Assembly (NCBI GenBank): GCA_963920635.1
Contig: OY987305.1
Span: 2,242,001 to 2,306,000 of the forward strand
From: Pseudeuparius sepicola
Lineage: Eukaryota; Arthropoda; Insecta; Coleoptera; Anthribidae
Length of the DNA stretch: 64,000 nucleotides
Direction: 5' to 3'
Each line of letters opens with the position of its first letter. Position 1 is the stretch's first letter. The notes beneath the pieces are model-generated. The model made no database searches, was not told the DNA's origin, and saw only the letters and a program-made list of their open reading frames with translations. This document shows, piece after piece, positions 10,346 through 21,908 of the stretch. The translations under genes were made by a program, and so were the position numbers.

Positions 10346-12566
10346 TTTTTCTGACCCCGGGCCATATGTCTAGGTAAGGTTTTGGGGTCGCGACAAGCTG
10401 CCACTGGAAAAATGATCGATCTTGGGATTAAGTGCACACAACTCGGACAAGATAGCAAATTTTCAGCAAATTATTACTCGAGCTTCGATATTTATTATTT
10501 AAGTGAAGGCCCATAGGTTATGCCATCAATCTTCGTGAAGTGGGAGCTGGAGATAAGATCTCAGAGATGAAACTTCCGTCACATTTATATAATGTAGGAC
10601 AAGTACGTAATTTCTCTCGAGCCTCTGTCTTCTCCGTATAATTTGCTGTCCAACACAACTTTTTTGGGCTATTAAAGTGGTTTTTTGGGCATTTTGAGGC
10701 GACGAAGCTAACTGCCTCAAATAATATTAATCTGCGAATTTTATTTGTATGTTATGGCGTATATTTTTTGATTATGGCGTAGCCTTAAGCCAGCAATGTT
10801 GGGTAGATAGGTATAAAACTCTAATCACTTTTATGGTCATTTTTATGTATAGGGCAACGAGAACGAGAGGCAAAATGATGACTCGCCATAAAAATTGCGG
10901 CGTTTACGGTACCGTAAATGTAATTAACACATCACATTGTTTATAGTACTAATTGTAATGTTTTCGCGGCTGGCTCAATACAGCATTTTCCGATTTCTGT
11001 ATTTACGTGTAAATTCATATTTCCCGGATGTATTGCCGCATTATTTAAATTAAAAAAAAACCTATATAGGTCTATTAGCCCAAATACCGCGGCTTAGAGA
11101 TCGTATCTTTTCTAATATCTATAATGCATACGAAATATTAAAAAAAAGTGTCGGTACTAAAATAGATTAGATACCACAATAACATAAATTTTATGAGGGG
11201 AACATAATTCAATTAAAACCATTTTAGTCTAAAGTATGAATGAATTTTTTGCTAGATTTAACTGCTCGGGGAGGCTACCGTAATTAAACTAGGCTTAAAT
11301 TTAAAAACGGGAAAATTTCTTCTATCCATGCGGAAAATTAAATTAATTCGGTAAATAATAGACCACATTAAATGGACAGATAAAAATAGGTACACGGTTG
11401 TAAATTTAGGTAGTTTCGGACGTTACATTAATTCTAATGAAGTGCCACATCATTACTCATAAGTTTCCTATATTTAAATGTAAATTTATTTCTCTGTGCG
11501 GAAAGTTTCGAATTTAATTTCGAGCTCGTCGTAAAATAAAAGGCATTAAATATAGTGAACTTTTGTTCTAATATTCGATAAAATAAATCTGAAGTTTATA
11601 ACTTTTTTAATATCAAATATTTAACGGTAGTAACCGTAGTTGCTTCACATCCGGAATCTTTTATTTTGCTTTGTAAACTTCCCTCCACTTTTTGTTTTGT
11701 GAAATTCTCCTTGTTTATTATACGTATTTTCTTTAGAGCAACTCAAAGATGCCTTTTCTTCTATTTATCAAGATCGAAAGTTTTCCAGTTTTCTTAATTC
11801 GACTAAATTACCGGTTTTTTTTCAAAGGTATGTAGCAAGTTAACAAACTTGGGAATGCCCCCTTTTCCACCGAATGGAACGTACAAAGCACTAATAGAGA
11901 AGAATGGAAATAATGAACTGCACAAACGAACTCTTAAAAAGCTTACTACGAACGTGGAGGACTTCGTTTCCAATCGCAAGAAAAATTGCAGAAAACTTCT
12001 TCCGGATACACCTTGTGTTGATGGACATAAAAATATCACTTCGCGAATATACATACACTGACGCTTGCCGTTCGAAAGAAACGAATGAACCCCAATTTTT
12101 CTAGCCACTGTTCCTTATGCCATTACACAAATCCCTCTTCTTATAGATAGCCTTTGTTTGTGTAAATATTTTTGCAGCTTGCCTTGACATCTTAAGCTGT
12201 TTGCCGTTTTTATCTCGAGACTGATAGCCGCAGAGGCAGAGGTGGCCCCTGAATTTATTCAGTTCCGGCAAATATGTGATTTTATTTCCAGGGGGCAAGA
12301 GTTTATGACCTCATTCGAATTTTATTCCGAATAAGCAGTTGCTTCCGGCCACTTCTCATAGACCAGCCGATCGCGGCTCCCCCAAACAATAAAAACCGCA
12401 TAAATAAGCCTTCCACTCCGCAGAAAAAACGGTCCTTTACTTTAAACGCGACAGAACACTCGAACCCGTGTCCCGCTTGAAAAATGAACCTCTAAACCAG
12501 CTGTAACGGTGAGTAGTATCCTATATTCATTAGTACGGCCAAAAAATGCATGGATGCAGCTGAAAA
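10346..12566. other. No gene seen; one class-B GAGGC palindrome
   Basis: Mostly AT-rich. At 10695-10719 lies TGAGGC-N13-GCCTCA with a central GAAGCT, the longer-loop form also found at 23460. Overlapping short frames on both strands at 11803-12108 match nothing I know and are probably chance. Confidence 0.45.
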
Positions 12567-12611
12567 TGAGGCACCCTGCCTCAACAAACAAAAATGAGGC
12601 ATCCTGCCTCA
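12567..12611. repeat. GAGGC palindromes, 28-bp spacing, two units
   Basis: TGAGGCACCCTGCCTCA at 12567-12583 and TGAGGCATCCTGCCTCA at 12595-12611, start-to-start 28 bp, with an 11-bp linker ending CAAAAA. The same 28-bp spacing recurs at 13190-13290 with a different linker. Confidence 0.88.
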
Positions 12612-13189
12612 ATCGCTTATTGAAAACATAATACCTAATTGCATTATTTGGCATTTTGAAGCGGAAAACAATGACGCACCTTATGTTCGTTTGCTTGGTC
12701 AATGAAGAAACGCCTGGGTGCAGCTGCCAGCTGCGCGAGACCGTTCCAGCATGGCCCTTAATAGAATGACATCCCTTAGCCGAGTAAATTTCGCCGTGTA
12801 CACCCTACCCATTTCACTCCGGGCTTGTGATTAATTTTCGTGAGCTGAGCTATATGCAAACGAATATGAATGTGTTCCTTGAAGAGTGGTTTTCAATCCG
12901 GGAGAACATTTCATTAAGCAAATAAGATCTCGGCATAAGTGGGGCGTCTAAATTGGTTAATTTCCACGTAGCTCGTTAAGATATGCGCCGTATCCCCCCT
13001 TTGCCGGCACATTCAATCAATCTCAATCTCAGCTTTACGGTTTGTCCGCGTTTTTTGTTAGCTCCCGCTTTCACCCCTTTCCAACTTAGATACCCGGAGT
13101 CTGCCGAGAATAAAACCCCCATTCAAAAATTCCCGACGCTCTCTAATTAAGGGTCTCTAGTTTCACTCCCGATGCTTAAAAGTCGAAAA
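12612..13189. other. No gene seen
   Basis: No exon, RNA gene or element recognised. Confidence 0.4.
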
Positions 13190-13290
13190 TGAGGCACTAC
13201 GCCTCAACCGTCGAAAGTGAGGCACTACGCCTCAACTGTCGAAGGTGAGGCACTACGCCTCAAGTGTCGCAAGTGAGGCACTCTGCCTCA
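13190..13290. repeat. GAGGC palindrome array, four 28-bp units
   Basis: Palindromes start at 13190, 13218, 13246 and 13274, exactly 28 bp apart. The first three read TGAGGCACTACGCCTCA; the fourth has CTCTG at the centre. Linkers are 11 bp (ACCGTCGAAAG, ACTGTCGAAGG, AGTGTCGCAAG). It looks like a short CRISPR array but is a minisatellite: linkers are near-copies of each other, no cas genes exist and the genome is eukaryotic. Confidence 0.9.
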
Positions 13291-15246
13291 GCGGCACGCT
13301 GTGTATATCTGCTGGTTTAGAAACAAAATGCCGAATTGCCGGAACAATGCATATCGTGAAGTTCGATATTCACGTGAAGCTGCTATTGATTCTAAACTCA
13401 TGCGTACGTAGAAAGATTTAAAATGACAGACTATTTATATTTTATCATCAATAGACTATATTTATATTTTATCATCAGTACACAACGAATTTTATACAAA
13501 TATAAAATTAACGATATATTCGCGGCCCGTCCAAAATAAACAGTAAAATACGGCGTGGGATTTATATTTTTCGTTTTTAACCTTTCGCCGTCAGCAAAAA
13601 CACCAGTCCGATTCGAGTCACGAAACTTAACCTATAAATCTTTATTGTTTTCTACCAATTAAACTCTTATTTAGTGCCACATAACCCCTTTTACAGTAGC
13701 GGATTTAGTTTTATCGCACCATTCGATGACTTAATCTCATTCCGTATTGTCAACTCTGCTGGGAACTACTTAAATCCTCAAATATCGTCCAAGGACAACC
13801 CAACGGTAAATCTAGCTGTTTAGGGCAATGCCACAGTTAATTGATTCTCAACAATGTGCCCTGCTCGATGCCTAACTGCTGTAAAATCAGTTGCGTAGCC
13901 AAACTCCATTATTAAACTGTTTATTCATGGATTTACGTGGAACCTAATACGAAATAGACGGACTACTTTTTCATTAAAATGAGCAGTTCATGTTCGCGAG
14001 TGCATTTCTACCGTGGCTTTTTCAACCTCCGTTTTTCATCCTTTTGCAGCGTGGTAAGTCCTCGCATGCGGCATCCGAACCTAACAAATGCGGCTGTTGC
14101 AATTTATTTTATACAATTCGCTTGGCTCTTTTTTCGATCGCAGAACGGGATTTGGTAATTGTGCGTATTTTTTCGGAGTTGCCCGGTCTGCATTTAGAGG
14201 AAATTGCGGAGTTTATTTCAAAAACTAAATTTCCTTGTGGATTTTCACCGAAGTAGGTCGCAGTGAGAAACTGCCGAATGCATGGGGCTTTCAGCACTCC
14301 TACCGAAAATGATTTTTATATAGAATAAAAGGATTTGCCTGGGTGATATTCCTCCAGGACAACACATACTTACGGCGTCCTTTCGCGCTGAAATATCCTC
14401 AAGGTTCATCAAAAACACCGTGTTCAAGTTTCGTCGCATTCGATTCTTCAGTTCATACATTAGTTCATTTAATATTAATTCGCCTAAATTAATGTATCCC
14501 TATTGTGATTTCATTTGTTACATTCGGAGCACACTTATTCGAATTAACGTAGTTTTGTCATACTTGAATAACTTCGTTGTTTCCCGGTTTCCTTGTAGCT
14601 CATATTCCAGTGACGTTCACAGAGTTTTTTTGTGAAATCAATATTTGTTTTCTCCCTGTGTCAGTGTTTCCTCATAAAAAACAAATCTACTCCGAAATCG
14701 CGAAAATTAGGGATAATTTTCATCGATTCAAAGTCAGCGTAGATAACAAACGGTTCCTCTTTATGAACGAGTTTGGTAACTTTTACATTTGTTGCCGCAT
14801 TTACAAACAATGTCAATTTGCCAGAAAGCCGTATGAAAAGTGAAATAACAAAGTGTCAAAGTTTTTTTAATCATATAAATAATATGAGAATATTTATCTC
14901 AGTCAAAACGTGTCCCTTTTGTCTCTACCACTGTTCTATGTGTCCCTAGGCGCTCTCCTCAAGCCGACTGACACTAAACGACTCAATTAAATAATCTCTG
15001 TTACTTAAGCATTACTCAATTTGATTTATTAAGAGATTCGGAGATAGCGCGAGCTACAACGCACGGTTCCATAATGAATTCGGTTTCGGCTCCCTTAGGA
15101 TCCGTATCCGGTGTCAACAACTGACGGATTGCTTTTTAGTTTTTACTTAATTGGGGAAAATTAGATTGTGCCTTAATCGACCATTCGCGCCCGAAAAACA
15201 TCGAGTTTCAGATGTTGAGTGTCAGTTAGTTCACGTCGTTAATTCA
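13291..15246. other. No gene seen
   Basis: AT-rich. Short frames at 13990-14256 and 14420-14843 show no family resemblance. Nothing else recognised. Confidence 0.4.
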
Positions 15247-15610
15247 TTTTTCACTTTTCACTTTTCAGTTTGCAGCTTCCAGTTTCCAGTTTTCAGTTTT
15301 CAGTTTTCAGTTTTCAGTTTTCAGTTTTCAGTTTCAGTTTTCAGTTTTCAGTTTTCAGTTTTCAGTTTTCAGTTTTCAGTTTTCAGTTTTCAGTTTTCAG
15401 TTTTCACGTTTCAGTTTGTTTTCACTTTTCAGTTTTCACTTTTCAGTTTTCACTTTTCACTTTTCACTTTTCACTTTTCACTTTTCACTTTTCACTTTTC
15501 ACTTTTCACTTTTCACTTTTCACTATTTACTTTTCGCTTTTCGCTTTTCGCTTTTCGCTTTTCGCTTTTCGCTTTTCGCTTTTCGCTTTACACTTTACAC
15601 TTTTCACTGT
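15247..15610. repeat. Heptamer satellite A: TTTTCAG, then TTTTCAC, then TTTTCGC
   Basis: A 7-bp tandem repeat that changes in blocks: TTTTCAG (to about 15410), then TTTTCAC (to about 15525), then TTTTCGC (to about 15588). Because 7 is not a multiple of 3, all three frames stay open and give long Phe/Ser-rich frames (157 and 152 aa) that are artefacts. Confidence 0.95.
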
Positions 15611-16437
15611 TTTTTTGTTTTTAATTTTTAATTTTTCATTCATAGTTTTTTGTTATTCGATGTTCATTGTTCATTTTGCATTTTTCATTTCCCATCCATC
15701 AGACGTTTTGGGTCTGTTAAAGTTCTAGTCGTTAAAATACATTTGTGTATTCCAAACACCGCGAAATCGGAATGTAAATTCAACCATTACCGGGGCTTAT
15801 ATTTTTTTCGTCGAAATTGTTTATTTCTAAGGTGAATGAGGAGTAGCTCCGAAATCGGGCGGTTTGTAAATTTCTGGGGAGTGTAGTAAATCGAATTCCC
15901 TCAGGTTCTTAGACTGGCGCTCTCGCTGAATGAAATGCCATTTGCGAATATGGCATTCTACGCATACACTTCCCTCAAATTGGGACATAGGTTTCTCCCA
16001 TTACGTATTCATACAAAGAATAGGCCATATACTTTGACGTGTAACGTCGGCGAATACTACGAATTTTTTAACGCGCCTACTTCATAAAAAGATTTCCATT
16101 AAATCCAAGAAATAAAATTAAGTTGTATGGATTCGAAGTCGACATACATCACAAATGGTACATTAAGTAATGAAACATAATAAAATGTTGTCGTACGGTT
16201 TTTCATGCGTGAAATGCGCTACATCTCCCAGACTAAACTGAATTTTCCCAGGGCATAATTTTATTTGTGGAATACTCTGCACAGCCTTCAGCGTGAATTT
16301 TCTGCAGGAGAAAAACGCTAACTACTACCCCTTATTAAATACAAACGCTCTTTCATACAAAATTTTGTTAAAATATGTGATTGCGTTGAAAGTTTCGAGT
16401 CAAGTGAGCAAAGCAAGATACAAGCGACGAAACAAGG
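15611..16437. other. No gene seen
   Basis: Nothing recognised on either strand. Confidence 0.4.
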
Positions 16438-16810
16438 TACAAGGAACAAGCTCATAGGCAAAGGACGAGACCAAGACGGAAAGTCGGGACTTCCTTCCGT
16501 CCGGTCGCGACCGCAAATGGCCTCGCATGACCGGAAGTCCTAGGGCGACGTCCGGGCCTTACCCGAACTTTAAATTGGATGGCAGGCCTCCGCGACATCA
16601 GCTCGCAGGTAACAAGTTGGGAGGGGGGGGGGCGAAGGGCAAAGGGAGGCCCCCTTTTTGTGCGGGGCGGCCCTTTCAGCCGGGGGCGCTTCCGCCACCG
16701 CCCGACATTAAGGGCCAGAACTAGCGCCCCAAATCTGCCCGCTCCCATTCAAATTTTCGGGCAACCGCCCCCCCCCCCAAGCGTCGCCCGAGACCGCGTA
16801 GGTGGGTGCG
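16438..16810. other. GC-rich block between two heptamer satellites
   Basis: Much richer in G+C and CpG than the surrounding DNA, with a G run at about 16622-16632 and a C run at about 16768-16778. It begins in a degenerate ACAAG-rich stretch (16418-16455). Open frames run on both strands, a consequence of base composition. It could be a CpG-rich promoter-type segment or a transposon fragment. I cannot tell which. Confidence 0.5.
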
Positions 16811-16925
16811 AACGGCCTAAACGGACGGCAGTCTCTTATTTGGTCAATTTCTATTTGCGTATTTACCTGGTTTGTATGCCCGCGAATTGTTTCGTTGTTT
16901 TTGTCCATTCCTTCTTTTTGTATTT

Positions 16926-17468
16926 CCCTTTTCCATTTTCCATTTTCCTTTTTCCTTTTTTCTTTTTCCTTTTTCCTTTTTCCTTTTTCCATTTTCCTTT
17001 TTCCTTTTTCCTTTTTCCTTTTTCCTCTTTCCTCTTTCGTCTTTCCTCTTTCCTCTTTCCTCTTTCCTCTTTCCTCTTTCCTCTTTCCTCTTTCCTCTTT
17101 CCTCTTTCCTCTTTCCTCTTTCCTCTTTCCTCTTTCCTCTTTCCTCTTTCCTCTTTCCTCTTTCCTCTTTCCTCTTTCCTCTTTCCTCTTTCCTCTTTCC
17201 TCTTTCCTCTTTCCTCTTTCCTCTTTCCTCTTTCCTTTTTCCTTTTTCCTTTTTCCTTTTTCCTTTTTCCTTTTTCCTTTTTCCTTTTCCGTTTTCTGCA
17301 TTCCGTTTTCCGTTTTCTAATATTCACTTTTCACTTTTCACTTTTCACTTTTCACTTTTCACTTTTCACTTTTCACTTTTCACTTTTCACTTTTTCACTT
17401 TTTCACTTTTTCACTTTTTCCCTTTTTCCCTTTTTCCCTTTTTCACTTTTTCACTTTCAGTTTCATTT
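16926..17468. repeat. Heptamer satellite B: TTTTTCC, TTTCCTC, TTTTTCC, then TTTTCAC
   Basis: Again a 7-bp period in homogeneous blocks: TTTTTCC, a long run of TTTCCTC (about 17025-17235), TTTTTCC once more, then TTTTCAC (about 17325-17390) and an 8-bp TTTTTCAC/TTTTTCCC form. The TTTTCAC block is the same unit as in satellite A, 1.3 kb away. Frames of up to 320 aa (plus) and 197 aa (minus, Lys/Glu/Arg-rich) are artefacts. Confidence 0.95.
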
Positions 17469-17611
17469 TCATTTTTCAATATTAGTACATCACTGTGTGT
17501 CCAATATTAGTACATCATTGCGTAGGTATGTATTTATTTAATGAACTCTAATGAAAGTAATAAGGAAAGCAAAATAACGGCTATTTCAGCCAATCTCCTT
17601 TACTATTATAA

Positions 17612-17984
17612 TACGGGATGAGTCTGAAATAACTGGCATCCTTTTTTTGGGTAATAGAGATGGTCATTCTGAACCACTTTTCTTAATATTTTTTTTCCTA
17701 GCACCGAGATTTTTCTATAATTCATCCCTTCAAAATCCCCCCTCTATGAAAACACGGCACTGCCAACAACCGAGTAGAAAATGGTAAATCATCAACTAGT
17801 ATAGTATTTTGAGACCGAGTTTACCCTATTCGTCAGTGCCGTGTCTTCATAGAGGGGGCATTTTAGGTGGGTAAATTAGAGAAAAATTTCGGCGATAGGA
17901 AAAAATTTATTAAGAAAAGTTGTTCAGAATGACCATCTCTCTTACCCAAAAAAAGGATGCCAGTTATTTCAGACTCACCCTGTA
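17612..17984. mobile_element. TA-flanked MITE, 373 bp, nested
   Basis: Same family as 7362-7738 but in the opposite orientation, with inverted ends TACGGGATGAGTCTG... and ...CAGACTCACCCTGTA. It splits the left arm of the older foldback: the uninterrupted right arm gives the approximate empty site. Non-coding. Confidence 0.85.
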
Positions 17985-18149
17985 TACTATTACAATAAAC
18001 CAAGCTTTCGCCCATATTTATGGCCTTCATGAGGGTATTGAATTAAATATTAAAAAGATGTGGTTCCACGTAAATATCAATGTCCAAAAATGGAATATAT
18101 GTTTTCTAAATATATTTGTCAATATAATACTGACAACTTTTTCAATACC

Positions 18150-18181
18150 CTGATGAAGGCCATACATATGGCCGAAAGGTC
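18150..18181 (+). ncRNA. Hammerhead-like core, weak candidate
   Basis: CTGATGA (18150-18156) and GAAA (18174-18177) flank GGCCATA-CA-TATGGCC, a perfect 7-bp stem. A canonical hammerhead needs pairing directly next to CTGATGA; here an extra A is interposed, and I cannot define stems I and III or the NUH cleavage site. The inverted partner (minus strand, about 18005-18032) has CTCATGA, which would break the core. Confidence 0.25.
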
Positions 18182-18242
18182 GGTTTATTGTAAGGAATGA
18201 ATAGTATATGATATTGGCTGAAATACCCGTTATTTTGCTTTG

Positions 18243-20014
18243 ATTAATACCTAAGTACAGCCGTGATTAAAAGAAGATCTATTATTATATTCACTTGAAA
18301 GTTATAAGGTAAAAGTACGTAGTTTTTTTTAATAAAAACCAGGCATAAAATAGCAAAAGTATTTTTCGTTGCACCATTTTTGTCGGTGTTCAATGTTAAT
18401 TTTCGGATGGTGCCGAGAGCTAACTTGCAGAGAGCTCCCATAATAAAATGCTTAAATAATTGCAATAATATGTCACCGGCGGAGACATAAGTCATCCCGG
18501 TCTATGCATTATACGGCCATTTTTGTGGATAATTTATGTAACGGGAGATTACGCACTAATTAAAATCCCACAATTTCTCACTATGCATCATTTCGCGCCA
18601 ACGATTTTCCTCAAGGCCGCACGGGAAAACCTAATCTCTATTTCCAAGGGAATACAACCGTTTACACGGGTCGAGCCTTGCTGGCTGGTTACAAGCTGGA
18701 GACATAATGTAAAATTACGTTTAATTTGTGTTTTGACATTTTACAATAATTACCTCGAAACAAAATTACATTCAGTTTTTAATTAGACGGAGGCGTTCTA
18801 AATTTACAAGTGTTATGCAAGTTTACAGAATGCAGTGCAATGTAAGTGTATTAAATTTACTCTAGTCTGTAAAAATAAAAAAAGGGTTAAAGGCAACAAT
18901 CGTCAACATTGAACATTACTTTTAATTTGTGCGTAATATTGCATTTGACATTTTACAGTAATTCCATCAAATGGAAATTATCGCCGTAAATTTACATGAG
19001 TATGCACTGTAATTATTATTATCATTGGAAACTGTTAAATTAAAAATCAATCGTGGCCACATAAAATTACACAAAAATGTATATTTACAGATTTTTTTGC
19101 ACACTACAAAAGTGTTTTTACATAGAGCAAGTGAAATTTTCAAATTAAAGTGTGATAAATAAATAAAACGAAAATATGGGTATTAATCAATTACGGGGCG
19201 TACATCCCCCATTTTAATATGCTCTTAAGCATCGGATCGATGAACAAAAGCTCCTTACGATGGGCCATATTGGTCCGTAATCATTTTCAATTATGCCTCG
19301 AGGACAACCTATCAATCTTTCACCGACTTTCTGCATTTTTAATTATTGGCCAGCTCGGCCGAGCGGCCCATACACGGCCGCTTTTTTATTTCGCAGTGTA
19401 ACTTTCAATTAAAAAATGAATGGTCGTCCAAACGCGCGAAACGATTTTTTTCTACGTATGGGGAAATTTCACGGCGCGTTGGTTTGATTTTGTTTTTTGC
19501 TCGGTTTCATTACATGGTCGCAGTAGCCGAAAATGGAGGCTTTCTCCACTCGCGCACTCTCTTCATAGAGAATTTTACATATAAACGAGAGAAGTACTTT
19601 TACACAGGGAATGTAATTGTATGAATCAAGCGCCCGTGTATTATTTCTTGCACTATTATAACAAGAATTATATTGTACTTCCAAAGTTACACTATTATTA
19701 TGTAATTTTACAAATAGTGAATTTACAGCAATGTGCTAAAATAAGTACCTATAATTATATGTGAACAATAATTATTATTAAACATTGAGAATGCAGGCTA
19801 CGGTCTGACGGCATCCGTACTATGTGACTGGTATGCACGAAACAATTTATATATATGAGATATTAATTAATATTCGCATGCTATTAGGATTTTAATCATT
19901 CGGAGTATGCGTTTCATAAATTGAAACAATTACATCGTTTCCAAAGATCGCAGAAATTTTCATGTTTTTAATAATCCGCGTACACGCTTGCTTAGGTGTT
20001 CAGTATAGGCAATA
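18243..20014. other. No gene seen
   Basis: AT-rich. Loosely repeated ATTTACA/TGTAAAT words at 18700-19090 and a moderately CpG-rich part at 19340-19560. No exon or element recognised. Confidence 0.4.
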
Positions 20015-20016
20015 TA

Positions 20017-20215
20017 CAGGGTGGTTCAGTAATAAATCCACTTCAATATGCATAATTTTTTTATATATAGGTATCTGGGAAAAGGTACAAAAAAGTAAAT
20101 TTACGATATATTGTACAACTGGTTGACCTTTGATTTTTTTAAATTTCCAATTCGTATTAAGATATTTTCTCGAACCTGTGGTTAAACTTTTTTACATCAT
20201 GCCTGAATCACCCAG
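20017..20215. mobile_element. TA-flanked MITE, 199 bp
   Basis: Ends CAGGGTGGTTCAG and, inverted, CTGGGTGATTCAG, with TA at 20015-20016 and 20216-20217. A related block (aagtaaatttacgatat-ttgt) recurs at 42360-42385 next to ctgaatcacc, a decayed end of the same family. Non-coding. Confidence 0.75.
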
Positions 20216-20217
20216 TA

Positions 20218-20888
20218 GACAGTTTTGATAACAAATCCAGACCTATTTTAATATAAGATGGTGATTTTTTAAGTAAGCTCTACTTTACTTGCCGTCGTCA
20301 GGTCGTGTTTATTTTAAATTAACTTAGAACCCCAAAATAGCAAGAAAGAAGAATTTTCCGGAAAAGAGGCTTTTGCGCAAACGACCACATTGTTTGTCTA
20401 ATTTGATCCACACGTTTTTATTGCTACAGCCCCCGCGGTAAATCAATACGTCACAATGAAGTCTGGGCGTGTGAATAGGCCTGGAAATTTATTTTCAGAA
20501 AATAGGTAATAACTTTCGGAACAGAATTTGATTTGGGATTTAGTGCATTTTTAATATGTGCCACTAGTAGGTACAAACTAACAAGTTACATTGCGGAAGC
20601 CGCAGTTGAAATTTTAAAGAACCAGGTCGGGCACGACTTGGAACGCAATTAATATTTAAAATGCCGCACATAGCACAACTAATTTAACCGCCATTTTAGT
20701 ATTCTATGACAATTTGTCGCTTGGATTAATTGCCGACAACAATTCCAAGCCTTTCGCATAAATTTAGATTAATATCTCCAACGGATTTTGCTTGTTAGAT
20801 ATTTAGATACTCACGCGCGCGCTAGGGCTGAGAACAAGAGTGTGTAACGTGACGTCAACATGGCGGCCATCTTGATGACGTCACTACC
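20218..20888. other. No gene seen
   Basis: Nothing recognised. Confidence 0.4.
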
Positions 20889-21908
20889 GCTCTGGTCGAG
20901 GCCTACGATAAAGACAGGAAATGGCGCACAAAAATCACGTGACCATCTTAGTCCGACGTTACATGTCATTTGTCACATAACTGAAAGCGGCAGCTTCAGT
21001 AGTAATAGTTTTAAATGTTTAAAGTGTTTTTAAACGTCTTAGTTTATATATTAGAAACAAGTTTGTGTCTAGTGCGCGTGTGTCCTGGCGGAGGGGAACC
21101 GCCCAGGTGTTATTATGGCCTCTGGGTGGGAGCCGTGCCGTCCAGGAGTATTGGTGCCGCTCGCGCTGTAAGGGGAATTCTCCCCCCGGAATGGACTCAA
21201 TGGACAGTGGAGCCTGAGACACAGACGGGTGAACTGCTTACGGGAGATTCGCGAGTTGAGACGGTCCGGGTGGCTGGAAGCCGTTCCCGTTGACCACGTT
21301 CGGGTTTGTGTATTTTGTATTCACCATTCACCTTGTGCGAAATAAATCAGTGTTGTAACGTACTCGAGGATTTTCGTTGTCGACCCACGCCCTGATACGG
21401 TTCCTATTCGGCCTTTCACGCTGCCGATCAACTGGGACCTCGTCAATATTTACAGTATACTGAAGTGAGTTTTCATTTTTATTTCGTAAAAAATAACCTA
21501 AATACCAAATATTGGGTCTGTTTATATTATATTTATACATATTACAAATGCCAGGAAGAAAATGTCACCATAACAACATTTGCTTTGCCTTGGGATGAAA
21601 GTTTGCACTAAAAATCGATTCGTCAAATTCCAACTGAGATGCTGTACCAACAATTTTTGAGAATGTGCCAAAATATTTGAGTGCAGTGCCGTTTAACTCT
21701 CAGCCCAAAACAGCTGAGGCAGGTTGAAAATTTTGAAAAAACAATTAGAGAAAGCCTGGATGCACAAAACTAATACTGTAATAGATGAAAGAAAACTCGC
21801 CAAATTGTTACGGAATTTGTTTTTATTATATAGGACTAAGTTGGTCACGTGACTGCGCGATTATGCGTTAGCGCCATGGCCTGTCTTTATCGTTGGCCTC
21901 GCGCTCTG
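20889..21908. repeat. CpG-rich segment with ~70-bp inverted ends
   Basis: 20889-20955 (GCTCTGGTCGAGGCCTACGA ... GTGACCATCTTAGTCC) is repeated in inverse at 21833-21908 with several differences. Between them lies a CpG-rich part (21060-21430) with AATAAATCA at 21341 that reads like a transcribed region or the R-U5 part of an LTR, then ordinary AT-rich DNA. No coding domain, primer-binding site or LTR pair was found, so the type is unresolved. The 92-aa plus-strand frame at 21015 has no family match. Confidence 0.5.

Larger units (their letters stand above)
17566..18242. mobile_element. Older foldback element, interrupted by a MITE
   Basis: Outer ends AAAGCAAAATAACGG...TATTTCAGCCAAT and their inverse at 18215-18242. 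Arms (about 100 bp each once the 373-bp insert is removed) run 17566-17611 plus 17985-18040 on the left and 18141-18242 on the right. Each arm ends inwards in CAATACCCT-ATGAAGGCCAT. The right arm contains CTGATGA...GAAA with a 7-bp hairpin between, resembling a hammerhead ribozyme core. Known Penelope-like elements carry such motifs, but I cannot assign this element to a family. Confidence 0.65.

Noticed and set aside
11803..12108. Opposing frames of 101 aa (minus) and 70 aa (plus)
   Set aside because: They overlap on opposite strands, neither has a family match, and no repeat or splice signal supports them.
7194..13290. CRISPR-like regularly spaced palindromic repeats
   Set aside because: Spacers within a locus are near-copies, there are no cas genes, and the surrounding transposons are those of an insect.
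15151..15728. Overlapping Phe/Ser-rich open frames of 157, 152 and 71 aa
   Set aside because: They lie on a 7-bp tandem repeat that keeps all frames open.
16579..17541. Frames of 320, 212, 197, 172 and 154 aa on both strands
   Set aside because: All are translations of the second heptamer satellite and the GC-rich block. Composition-driven, no domain.
20830..21480. LTR of a retrovirus-like element
   Set aside because: AATAAA and a CpG-rich R-U5-like part are suggestive, but there is no second LTR, primer-binding site or gag/pol sequence in the window.
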